Assembly (NCBI GenBank): GCA_002238415.1 | Contig: MPMI01000046.1 | Span: 1-39,865, forward strand | Source of the DNA: Desulfurellaceae bacterium bin18 | GTDB lineage: Bacteria > Desulfobacterota > Binatia > Bin18 | Direction of reading: 5' to 3' | Length of the DNA stretch: 39,865 nt | Part shown: positions 22,323 to 29,175 of the stretch, piece after piece | How the letters are laid out: the number at the start of each line of letters is the position of its first letter | How positions within the stretch are numbered: the first letter of the stretch is position 1 | Translations under genes and position numbers: made by a program | The notes under the pieces: generated by a model | What the model was told of the DNA's origin: nothing | What the model saw: the letters and a program-made list of their open reading frames with translations, nothing else | Databases searched by the model: none

Positions 22323-22499
22323 TCAGCTCGGGGTGTGGGTGTGGGCCTGGCCTCTCAGCTCGCCAATATCGCGGTTGAGAACAATCAGGTTATCGGTCAG
22401 GAGTTTACTCAGGGCGTCCATGCGGCTGTTCACTTGCCACCACATGGTGCCTAAGAACGCAAACAGTGCAACGATGAGCCCGGCGATGGTCCAGTCCAT
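22323..22499 (-). CDS. Small TM protein (58 aa)
   Basis: The frame begins MDWTIAGLIVALFAFLGTMW (one membrane helix), continues with WQVNSRMDALSKLLTDNLIV and ends QAHTHTPS. The second half is an amphipathic or coiled-coil helix. CTAGGAGGG lies six bases before the ATG. It is similar in design to the TM coiled-coil family (for example 30537-30833) but has no clear sequence match. It follows the second parA/RHH locus on the same strand. Confidence 0.65.
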   Translation of the reverse strand: MDWTIAGLIVALFAFLGTMWWQVNSRMDALSKLLTDNLIVLNRDIGELRGQAHTHTPS

Positions 22500-22546
22500 A
22501 TTTCCCTCCTAGCGGGTTTTCAGGCAGCCGACAATATCAAAAGCTA

Positions 22547-22762
22547 TTAAGATTGGGCGCATTCCTGTTCAAGCAGGGTCCGCACCAAGTCTTTCATCTT
22601 GACGCCCCGCAAGGCGCACTCCGCCTTCACCTGGGCGTGCAGCCGGGCGGGGATCTCGATGGTCAACCGTTTCACCGGCTCCCCGCCTTTGTCTTGGACC
22701 CAACTCTCTGCCTGTTGCGATGACCGCGCCGGTGTCGTGATAGCCACTTGCTTCACTGCCAT
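22547..22762 (-). CDS. Ribbon-helix-helix partner of the second ParA
   Basis: The 71-residue protein has a flexible N-terminus and a C-terminal RHH fold (RLTIEIPARLHAQVKAECAL, RGVKMKDLVRTLLEQ). It starts two bases after the parA stop, and its ribosome-binding site (GGAGGAGGG) is inside the end of parA. It should bind the centromere and regulate the operon, as in other small partition systems. It is not closely related to the RHH protein at 12965. Confidence 0.8.
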   Translation of the reverse strand: MAVKQVAITTPARSSQQAESWVQDKGGEPVKRLTIEIPARLHAQVKAECALRGVKMKDLVRTLLEQECAQS

Positions 22763-22764
22763 GC

Positions 22765-23391
22765 CTATCCCTCCTCCAGGATTTCCCGCGCCAGGGCGCT
22801 AATCTCCTGACTGGCTCGGGAGTTCGGGGCGGACTCCAGGACGGTCCGCCCCGTGGCCGCGCTCTCCGCAAAAGCGACACGTTGGCCTATCTCTGTTTTG
22901 AGCGTGGGCATGTCGTATGCGGCCAGGGCGTCCCGGACATCGCGGCCGATAGCTGTATTTACGATTTTACGATTTATCACAAAAGCGCTTTTGAGGGTTT
23001 CCTTAAATGCGGTGGCTTCCTCGATGAGGGCGACAATCTCCCGCGCGGCCCACACATCATAGGGCGAGGGTTGCACGGGAATGAGCACGAGGTCCGCAGC
23101 CAAGATGGCCGACCGGGCCAGGGCGTTGACGCGCGGCGGGCCGTCAATCACGACATGGGCATAATGGCGGGCATGGGCGGGGACTTCCCGGTGGAGGTTG
23201 GTTTTCGGCAAGCCCACGACCTGAAACAGCGGCGCCGCGTGGCGGCTGGCGGCCCAATCCAGGGCGCTCGCCTGGGGGTCGGCATCGATCAGCAGGACGG
23301 GCGGCGCGTGCTGGGCAAAGGCCGCGGCGAGGTGAAGGGCGAGGGTGCTTTTCCCCACCCCGCCCTTTTGGTTCAAAACAGCAAGGATCAT
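22765..23391 (-). CDS. parA: ParA-family partition ATPase (backbone B)
   Basis: From ATG 23391 the product has 208 residues: MILAVLNQKGGVGKSTLALH (deviant Walker A), LLIDADPQASALDWA (A') and HVVIDGPPRV (Walker B). This is the short ParA form without an N-terminal HTH, of the IncC/ParA type found beside TrfA plasmids. The open frame extends to 23745 but without family sequence. No good ribosome-binding site is visible. It makes a partition pair with the RHH gene that follows. It differs clearly from the ParA at 12286. Confidence 0.9.
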   Translation of the reverse strand: MILAVLNQKGGVGKSTLALHLAAAFAQHAPPVLLIDADPQASALDWAASRHAAPLFQVVGLPKTNLHREVPAHARHYAHVVIDGPPRVNALARSAILAADLVLIPVQPSPYDVWAAREIVALIEEATAFKETLKSAFVINRKIVNTAIGRDVRDALAAYDMPTLKTEIGQRVAFAESAATGRTVLESAPNSRASQEISALAREILEEG

Positions 23392-23466
23392 AATCGTATT
23401 TACAGTTATATGATAATGCGTCTTTATGACTCCGGTCAAATGTTCCCCCATGTCCAGATATGGCCC

Positions 23467-23481
23467 GGCCCGAGATCGGCC
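23467..23481. promoter_or_regulatory. GGCCCGAGATCGGCC palindrome near the second parA
   Basis: A reverse-complement relative of 15236-15251, located about 80 bp upstream of parA. Flanking bases also resemble the rep upstream region (inverted). Confidence 0.35.
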
Positions 23482-23608
23482 CGCTATGGGCGAATGTGGA
23501 GCCCGTTTTTTCCGAGAGTCCCCCGAAAACGGGGATGTGCCTGTGTGAGGCTCACAATGGCGATTTCCGGGGCTTGCCGGGGGCCGTGTCATTTGGATCA
23601 CGGCCGAT

Positions 23609-23689
23609 ATGGATCGCTTCCTGGAACGGGACCAGGATCGAGCCTTGTTCGATCTCCCGCCCAGGGCGGCCAGCGAGGAGAAGAAATGA
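23609..23689 (+). pseudogene. 3'-terminal remnant of a second mobC
   Basis: The frame reads MDRFLERDQDRALFDLPPRA then ASEEKK and a stop. The intact MobC ends EDHERALFDLPPRAED. The DNA CCTTGTTCGATCTCCCGCCC is shared with 18950-18969. The rest of the gene is lost. It is evidence for a second mobilization module next to the second partition locus. Confidence 0.7.
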
Positions 23690-23748
23690 GACGCGGCAGT
23701 TTTCCCCGTTCGGGCTCCCGCGGCTGATAACGTACGAAGCGTCAACTT

Positions 23749-24426
23749 TCAGTCCAACCGCTGACCGCGCCGCCAATCCCACGGCGGCACGAACTCCCCC
23801 GCCCAGAGGCCCACCCGCTCTGACCGGGCTTGGTCTTCCTCAGGGACATACATGGTCGTGGTCGTATAGTGCCGATAGACCAGCGCGTACCCTTGTCGGA
23901 CGAGCCACGCATTCAGGTCCGTCCCATCCTCCGTGTAGCATATGCTCAGCGCCCGGTTGTAGCGATCCCGCCCCTCAATCGTGCATCTGACCGCCCCCCC
24001 GCCGATCCGCGTCCGGAGCGCCTCAGTGGCGCGGTCCCCGCAGCGGTAGCGGTGGCCGGTGGCCTGGCGGCAGGTTTGCCTGGATTCGGGGGCGTCAATA
24101 CCTTGGAGCCGCACGCGCTGACCGGCCATCTCCAGGGTGTCGGCATCGACGATCCGGGGGGCGCTGTCCCGGATCTCAATGGGGATTTTGCGGATGCGTT
24201 CTTGCGGCGCCTGGGGTTGCCGAGGGGGCGGCTGCACATTCCGGCGCGGGCGGGCTCTTTGCCTGTCCGGATGACAATGCCGCTCGCCGTAGATCTCGCC
24301 CCACTTGGGACAATTGGTCCGGCAATAGTGACAGCCGTCGGCCGCCACGTTGCCCGGATGGGCTGGGGCCGGGCTGGCTGTGAAGAACACGGCCAGACCG
24401 GCCAGCGTGAGCAATACACTTCGCAT
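23749..24426 (-). CDS. Secreted thermonuclease-like (SNase) protein with a YHYH-like N-terminal segment
   Basis: From ATG 24426 (AGGAGG upstream) the product has 225 residues with a signal peptide ending SPAPA. The first mature part (HPGNVAADGCHYCRTNCPKW, then GERHCH) is the Cys/His-rich YHYH-type segment often found before secreted nucleases. After a Pro/Arg linker comes the SNase fold: VDADTLEMAGQRVRLQGIDA, PESRQTCRQ, RCTIEGRDRYNRALSICY, LNAWLVRQGYALVYR and ARSERVGLWAG. Asp and Arg positions of the active site are present. It would degrade DNA or RNA in the periplasm or outside. It is probably the last gene of a three-gene unit with the two small genes upstream. Confidence 0.85.
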   Translation of the reverse strand: MRSVLLTLAGLAVFFTASPAPAHPGNVAADGCHYCRTNCPKWGEIYGERHCHPDRQRARPRRNVQPPPRQPQAPQERIRKIPIEIRDSAPRIVDADTLEMAGQRVRLQGIDAPESRQTCRQATGHRYRCGDRATEALRTRIGGGAVRCTIEGRDRYNRALSICYTEDGTDLNAWLVRQGYALVYRHYTTTTMYVPEEDQARSERVGLWAGEFVPPWDWRRGQRLD

Positions 24427-24467
24427 GGGGGTGGCCTCCTCACCGGTACGTTCGAGCGGCGTCCGGA

Positions 24468-24719
24468 TCAGGGCGAGGCGGGACCGCTGCGCCGTAACAG
24501 CTCGGTTATGCCCTCGCCGATTTTGCCCAAGGTTTCCGCCTGCTGGTCCAGCGCCCGGTCGCGCCGCTTCCCGCTCGCGGTCATCTGCCACAAGCCCCAG
24601 CCGATGAGGCCGACCTGGAGGAAGCCCACGACCACGCCGGCGAGGTCTGTCCAGGTCGGCTGCGCCAGCAGCCGCATCGCTTCAAGGAATTGCTCCTGGG
24701 TGAGAGTGTTCGTCTGCAT
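24468..24719 (-). CDS. Small TM coiled-coil protein (family member 2)
   Basis: From ATG 24719 the product has 83 residues: MQTNTLTQEQFLEAMRLLA, membrane helix DLAGVVVGFLQVGLIGWGLW, then RDRALDQQAETLGKIGEGIT and a short end (ELLRRSG). It shares the tail motif QQAETLGKIG and the N-terminal layout with 17086 and 30537, but has only one tail unit. GAGGGAG precedes the ATG. It starts two bases after its partner gene ends, as part of module copy 2. Confidence 0.75.
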   Translation of the reverse strand: MQTNTLTQEQFLEAMRLLAQPTWTDLAGVVVGFLQVGLIGWGLWQMTASGKRRDRALDQQAETLGKIGEGITELLRRSGPASP

Positions 24720-24721
24720 GG

Positions 24722-25048
24722 CTATTTCTCCCTCGGCCACTGGCTGACGAGATCCCGGCCATGTATAGGCCGCGCATACGGGTCATTCCACCGGCCGTCG
24801 TCCTCCTGGGCGCGACCGGTCATCTCCTGAAGAGACTGCAACCACGCCCCCGCGTGGACGAAAGCCTGGGCCTGGTTCCTCTGCGTTCCGAGCGCCTCAC
24901 TGGGCTTCCACATGGCATTCTGCCAAGTCTGCGGAATCAACCGCCACTCCCGTGAGGTCGCCTGGATAATACGAACCCGCACCTTGAGGGACAAGTCCTG
25001 ACAGTACACCGCGCATCCCTCCTGTAACTGTGTGATCTGGACCTGCAT
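24722..25048 (-). CDS. Small soluble protein paired with a TM coiled-coil protein (module copy 2)
   Basis: From ATG 25048 (AAGGAGA upstream) the product has 108 residues: MQVQITQLQEGCAVYCQDLS, then LKVRVRI, REWRLIPQTW and AQAFVHAGAWLQSLQEM. The core matches the protein at 16821-17072; this copy has an extra C-terminal extension of about 25 residues. Gene order (soluble, then TM coiled-coil) is the same in both copies. Confidence 0.7.
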   Translation of the reverse strand: MQVQITQLQEGCAVYCQDLSLKVRVRIIQATSREWRLIPQTWQNAMWKPSEALGTQRNQAQAFVHAGAWLQSLQEMTGRAQEDDGRWNDPYARPIHGRDLVSQWPREK

Positions 25049-25095
25049 GGCGTCTCCTTCCTGCATTACAATGCAATTCTAAACAAACCACACCG

Positions 25096-25142
25096 TTTTT
25101 TCTTCCCTGTCCCAGGGGAGGGTGAGAACAGGGAAGAAAAAA
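25096..25142. terminator. Bidirectional terminator, perfect 15-bp arms
   Basis: TTTTTTCTTCCCTGT (25096-25110) and ACAGGGAAGAAAAAA (25128-25142) are perfect inverted repeats, giving a T-run after the stem on either strand. It lies between the three-gene unit and the nic-like hairpin element. Confidence 0.65.
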
Positions 25143-25212
25143 TAGGCAATAGCCTTCTGGAGCGAAGCGGAGGGCATACAAAGTTGGTTGTTACATGGCC
25201 AAAACGCCCAAA

Positions 25213-25299
25213 GGCAGTGTGGAGTAGGAAGGCAGGATATGCATGGTGTAGCCGCAAAACTCCACACTGCCCCGGCTGCGCCGCCCGGCTTGCGCCGGA
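25213..25299. repeat. nic-core hairpin element (copy 2)
   Basis: GGCAGTGTGGAGT and ACTCCACACTGCC form perfect 13-bp arms (25213-25225 / 25259-25271) around a loop with GGCAGGATATGCATGG. CCGGCTGCGCCGCCCGGCT follows. The loop is shared with 28439, 32255 and (inverted) 36783, and its core with the oriT candidate at 18358. Confidence 0.75.
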
Positions 25300-25335
25300 A
25301 ACACCCCGCGCCGGCGCCGGTAACAGAGGCCAGCG

Positions 25336-25887
25336 CTAGAAGGCGCGGGCGGGGATCTCCAGGGTTTGTTGCGGGAGCAGGCCGGAGCGGTGGCGGAGGT
25401 CTTGGACAGCCCGGGCCGCGCCGGTGAGGTCGATAACGTCGCTCTTGGTGCCAACTTTGAGGACGAGCTTTTCTCTAGTTGCAAACTTTGGCAGTAATCT
25501 GGTGACGAATTGCTCATCGAGGAGGAAGGCCGTTCCGTTCGACCATCTGGCCCGCCTCTCGATGACCGGATCGGGATAGAAGCGGATGGCAACGGAGATA
25601 GAGTCGGAAGTATGAAACTGCAAGCCGACTGTGAGCCCGGCAACAAACCCGCCGCTGTGGAGCCGCCTTATGTAAACGGTCGTAGAGGAGTTTTCACCCT
25701 GGCAGATCATGACGGGCGTTTCCTCGTCGGTCAGCAGATCAACCTCGGTGGCTACAGCGCAGTTGCCGTATTGCTTCGGGTCTTTGGTATCGCTGGCCGC
25801 CCACGCGGGGGCCTGGGCAAGTGACCCAGCCAGGCCCGTTGTGGCGAAGGCCAAGGCGAATCTCACAGCAACGAATAGGACACGCAT
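25336..25887 (-). CDS. Secreted protein, unknown (weakly IalB-like)
   Basis: From ATG 25887 the product has 183 residues with a signal peptide ending PAWA. Two Cys (NCAVATEVD and VMICQGEN) could form a disulfide. Beta-rich stretches follow (TVYIRRLHSGGFVAGLTVGL, TAFLLDEQFVTRLLPKF), then VIDLTGAARAVQDL. The general pattern recalls invasion-associated locus B proteins, but the match is weak. GACAGGT precedes the ATG at short spacing. It stands alone between the nic-like element and the GWxC gene cluster, on the same strand. Confidence 0.65.
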   Translation of the reverse strand: MRVLFVAVRFALAFATTGLAGSLAQAPAWAASDTKDPKQYGNCAVATEVDLLTDEETPVMICQGENSSTTVYIRRLHSGGFVAGLTVGLQFHTSDSISVAIRFYPDPVIERRARWSNGTAFLLDEQFVTRLLPKFATREKLVLKVGTKSDVIDLTGAARAVQDLRHRSGLLPQQTLEIPARAF

Positions 25888-26162
25888 ACCTGTCTTATAG
25901 TCATTACGGCCGTAACGGGAAATACCAGGTCCAGGCGGCGTCTGGCAGACCCATGGGGGCAGCTTGCCAGCCTGGAGACCTACACGCAACTCCTGGACGT
26001 GCAGGCCCCTGGCGAAGCCACAGCGGGCGGAGGGGGTGCGTGGCTCGGATGCCCCCTAGTAGCGGCCAGGCCTCTCCGCAACGGTAGTATCGCCGCTCTT
26101 CAGTCTCACAACATCACCAGCCTTAAACGATTATTCCATATACCCCTCTCTTAAGAGAACGA

Positions 26163-27065
26163 TCACCGCCGGCCCGTGAAGGTCCCCCTAGTGATAATGT
26201 CATCCCCATCACACCCCTCTATCCCCTGCCCCCGGTGGCCGTTCCAGATAAAATAGCCCTCTAGGCGATTGCCGGATTGATTAAAGAAATACGTCGAGCA
26301 GAACGTCCCGCTCTCGACCGTATCAATATCAATCATCCCGAGCTGATATTCCTGTCCAGCCAGAACAACGGAGAAAACCCCGATGACGAAGGCGGAATTG
26401 TCAAGCGGATCAAGGCCCCCGGCAGTCCACCACCCCTCACTGTCCCGCTGTACACGCAGGACCTCATACGGTCGGGTGATCGGGCGCTGGCCAGGGTCAG
26501 AGAGACTGAAATCCAGGGTAAAATCCCACTCTCCCAGCAGCCCCCGCAGCCGTTGCTCCTCACTGTCCCCCGTGGTTGGTGGTGGTGTCACCGGGGGCAG
26601 CTCATAGCCGGTGATCGTAAAGCCCTGGGTGGCCTCCTCCCATTGCACGTTCACCTGTTTGCCGTCAGAGAGCGTAATGGAACCTTGGCCGGTGACGCCT
26701 CGGAGGAAGTTTGTTCCGAGTGTGGTGACGTTGAAATTGACCTGGGTTTGGATCATCCCGTCTGCGTACAACGTCGCGGTATGCGGCCCATCGCCCAATT
26801 CATTGTAATTCCACAGCAGCCCGAATCCGTTGTCTGCGTCCCCACAGACCGGCTCGGTATCGACCCGTTCCGACCCGTAGGGTACGAACGTGCGCGACCC
26901 ACCGTCGAAACTGACCTCCAATTCCTCTGCGTCACACACCCAGCCTGATATGACGCCGACGCCGCTCTTGAGCGCTCCGGGGGACGGGTTCTCTAAAGTG
27001 GCCGCCGCCCATGCCTGCACACTCAAGAGGAAAACCATTCCAATAGCCATCATGAACCGCCGCAT
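26163..27065 (-). CDS. Secreted GWxC-domain protein with unknown C-terminal domain
   Basis: From ATG 27065 (GGGAGGGAG upstream) the product has 300 residues. Residues 1-21 are a signal peptide. The next ~125 residues form one GWxC domain (SGVGVISGWVCDAEELEVSF, PVCGDADNGFGLLWNYNELG, NVTTLGTNFLRG), the same unit that ends both LRR proteins. After PPVTPPPTT a second domain of about 130 residues is seen (LLGEWDFTLDFSLSDPGQR ... CSTYFFNQSGNRLEGYFIWN). It looks like a beta barrel that might bind a small molecule, but it is not identified. It is tandem with 27139-28239 on the same strand. Confidence 0.75.
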   Translation of the reverse strand: MRRFMMAIGMVFLLSVQAWAAATLENPSPGALKSGVGVISGWVCDAEELEVSFDGGSRTFVPYGSERVDTEPVCGDADNGFGLLWNYNELGDGPHTATLYADGMIQTQVNFNVTTLGTNFLRGVTGQGSITLSDGKQVNVQWEEATQGFTITGYELPPVTPPPTTGDSEEQRLRGLLGEWDFTLDFSLSDPGQRPITRPYEVLRVQRDSEGWWTAGGLDPLDNSAFVIGVFSVVLAGQEYQLGMIDIDTVESGTFCSTYFFNQSGNRLEGYFIWNGHRGQGIEGCDGDDIITRGTFTGRR

Positions 27066-27138
27066 ATCTCCCTCCCTTGAGATCATGTCACCCCGACAAG
27101 GTGCCGGGCCAGACCATCCCGCTTCCATTCGATGAGAA

Positions 27139-28239
27139 CTAGTTGTCGAGTTGGAAAGTAATCTCATACGGCGTGTCCGGCACATCCCAATAATCAGCAT
27201 AGTCGAGGAAGAGGTAGTACGTACCAGTGCTTACGGAGGCCGAGAGGCTGAGGGTAGGGATCGGATCAGGGCTCATTCTCCCCTCATCAGCAAGGGTCGT
27301 GCGCGTCCCATCGGCTGCAACTTGCAGGAGCGTGGCGTATCCCAGCGGTGCCCCTCGAACGAAAATAGCCAGCGCACGACCCTGTACCCCAGCCGGCACA
27401 TGGAGCACAAAGTATTCGTCGTCATACCACTCGGAAAACCGCCCGGTTTCGATAACTCTCTCCCCTGATACGAGATGGACCACCGTTGCAGTTTCCAGGG
27501 TGTCCCCATGATCGTCGGAAGTCGGATCAGCCAGCCGCGCAATCGTCCAACTGCCATTCTGATTCCGTTCGGCTCCAATTTCTGAGCGCCACATCGCCTC
27601 AGGCTCGCAGGGCGGGCCTTCGTCTAAGTAGGCCAGACAGCCATAACTGAACTGGTCCACCGAAAACGTAAAATCATAGCCCTCATGCCCATAATAGGCT
27701 GTGCAAGACTGTTCTGGTTGCAGGATCATCCCGACCACACATGCCCCTTGGGTGGCTGAAACTGCCAGATCGTCGCCCACTTCGGCCAACTCCATATGCT
27801 GCGTCGCTTGGTTCCAGATAAAGCGGGCTTCTTCCCCAGGCGCGGGAAAATCCTCAACGACACACTGCCCCGCCGCGTTGCGTAAGAACGCCTCTCCGGT
27901 CGTCACGACATCGAAGGTGCTGCGGTCGAACTCCACGCCGTCATCATAGACCACGGCGGTGTGTTGGCCGTCGCCCAGGTTGCCCCAATTCATGATCGTG
28001 ACAAACCCGACATTGGCCTGGTCACAGGCCCCGGCGTCGCGGACATCTTTCCGTTCACTGCCCCACACCAACGGGAGGGGTGGCCCCCCATCAAAGCGGA
28101 CCGTCAGGTCGCCGGCGGCGCACTTCCAGCCGGACACGACCCCGATCCCCGAGAGCGTGGTCTGGGGCGTCGGGATCTCCAACGTCGCGGCGTGGGCCAC
28201 CCCCCCGATGAGCAGCAGACCAAGCATGAGCGGAAACAT
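27139..28239 (-). CDS. Secreted GWxC- and PPC-like-domain protein
   Basis: The 366-residue protein has a short signal peptide (MFPLMLGLLLIGGVAHA). A diverged GWxC domain (SGIGVVSGWKCAAGDLTVRF, NWGNLGDGQHTAVVYDDG, VVTTGEAFLRN) is followed by a Cys-rich middle (about 165-230). A PPC-like beta domain begins near DDHGDTLETATVV and ends TYYLFLDYADYWDVPDTPYE. It has the domain types of the LRR proteins without the LRRs. The first 90 bp recur as a remnant at 31209-31298. A degenerate form of the LRR operator lies 94 bp before the start (28333-28352). Probably exported. Confidence 0.75.
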   Translation of the reverse strand: MFPLMLGLLLIGGVAHAATLEIPTPQTTLSGIGVVSGWKCAAGDLTVRFDGGPPLPLVWGSERKDVRDAGACDQANVGFVTIMNWGNLGDGQHTAVVYDDGVEFDRSTFDVVTTGEAFLRNAAGQCVVEDFPAPGEEARFIWNQATQHMELAEVGDDLAVSATQGACVVGMILQPEQSCTAYYGHEGYDFTFSVDQFSYGCLAYLDEGPPCEPEAMWRSEIGAERNQNGSWTIARLADPTSDDHGDTLETATVVHLVSGERVIETGRFSEWYDDEYFVLHVPAGVQGRALAIFVRGAPLGYATLLQVAADGTRTTLADEGRMSPDPIPTLSLSASVSTGTYYLFLDYADYWDVPDTPYEITFQLDN

Positions 28240-28332
28240 AGGCCTCCTCTTCCAAAAAAATATATTGTGTCATCCGCCCCGCCTTACGGGTCTTCGGTGA
28301 GTCACTGCCGTACCGCACGCCGCCAGGTTTGT

Positions 28333-28352
28333 CCCTAGTCAAATGATGAGGG
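28333..28352. promoter_or_regulatory. Degenerate copy of the LRR operator
   Basis: CCCTAGTCAAATGATGAGGG differs from the LRR2 site at two positions, both in the right arm. A trace of the adjacent block (ACGGGGATAAACGTGAGGG) is also present. Orientation relative to the gene matches the LRR genes. Confidence 0.5.
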
Positions 28353-28420
28353 CGGGGGCAGACGGGGATAAACGTGAGGGCTGGGTAGCCGGGGCGCGCG
28401 CAGCGGCAATGCGGCACAAA

Positions 28421-28507
28421 GGCAGTACGGATAGGGGAGGCAGGATACGCATGGTGTGGCCGCAAAACCCACCCTGCCCCGGCTGCGCCGCCCGGCTGGC
28501 GCCGGAA
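28421..28507. repeat. nic-core hairpin element (copy 3, arms eroded)
   Basis: The loop GGCAGGATACGCATGGTGTG (28439-28458) is intact, but the left arm (GGCAGTACGGATA) no longer pairs well with CCCACCCTGCC. CCGGCTGCGCCGCCCGGCT follows, then the palindrome at 28540. Confidence 0.7.
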
Positions 28508-28539
28508 CCGCCCTACACCCCGCGGCGGAGATCCGGACA

Positions 28540-28570
28540 CCTCACCGCCGAAGATTATTCGGCGGTGAGG
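28540..28570. repeat. CCGCCGAATA-type palindrome (copy 4)
   Basis: CCTCACCGCCGAA-GATTA-TTCGGCGGTGAGG has perfect 13-bp arms. It follows a nic-core element at the same distance as the copy at 32344. Confidence 0.7.
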
Positions 28571-28873
28571 GTCTGAAATCCCCCGCCCCTTCCCCTTCGG
28601 GCAGGGGAGATCGGCCCGCCTCCGGCCCCTGAGGGCCGCGTTTTTTCTCAGAAGCGGCCCAAAAGGGCGATATGCCCGGGACGAGGCCCATAGTGCCCTT
28701 TTCCGGCCCCCAAAGTTTTCCGCGTCCAAAGGATCGCGCCGGCCTCTCTTTGCCCTGTCAACTTGCTGTCCTGGGCCGTGAGGCCCGGCAAAAGAGAGCG
28801 AGGCTTAGCAAGCCGAGCTGAACCTTTGGCCTCGCAGCGCAGGACCCCGCCCTTTGGCGAGGGTATAAAGAAT
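28571..28873. other. Gap between the palindrome and the origin region
   Basis: There is no gene. The stretch contains several GGCC-rich inverted repeats, for example GGGCCGTGAGGCCC near 28773-28786, and partial similarity to 20690-20755, which suggests it belongs to the TrfA replicon. Confidence 0.35.
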
Positions 28874-29175
28874 CCCCCGGAGGGGCCTTTTTAGTGGGTG
28901 GGGGGCGGGGGTTTTTGGGCCAGCGGAGCGCCCAAAAAGGGCCGCATGCGCGTCGCGTTTCTCGCGCGCGCGGATTATATAACGATTAAAGAACGATTAG
29001 CGGATTTTGGCCGATGCGATAAGCAGCCGACAAGTCAAGGGTTCTGATGGATCTCGGCAGGGGGTGCGCCCCTCAGGTACCACGCCTGCGCCCCTCAGGT
29101 ACCACGCCTGCGCCCCTCAGGTACCACGCCTGCGCCCCTCAGGTACCACGCCTGCGCCCCTCAGGTACCACGCCT
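28874..29175. other. oriV: Candidate origin of the TrfA replicon
   Basis: The order is a TTTTTGGGC / GCCCAAAAA inverted repeat (28912-28938), the AT-rich stretch GGATTATATAACGATTAAAG (28972-28991) with AACGATTA repeated 11 bp apart (28981, 28992), and five 22-bp direct repeats. AT-rich DNA plus iterons next to an initiator gene is the normal design of an iteron origin. A degraded copy is at 20750-20890. Function is inferred from the layout. Confidence 0.55.
29066..29175. repeat. Five tandem 22-bp repeats (iterons)
   Basis: Five units with the core CGCCCCTCAGGTACCACGCC follow without spacer at 29066, 29088, 29110, 29132 and 29154. The unit is two helical turns, so all lie on one face. The last unit overlaps the trfA stop codon. 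They are probable TrfA binding sites. Confidence 0.8.

Noticed and set aside
28730..28870. Structured RNA gene upstream of the TrfA origin
   Set aside because: Several GC-rich hairpins are visible, but random GC-rich DNA gives similar ones and only a weak second copy exists for comparison.
29066..29175. Possible CRISPR-like array
   Set aside because: The 22-bp units are directly adjacent with no unique spacers and no cas genes; they fit iterons next to trfA.
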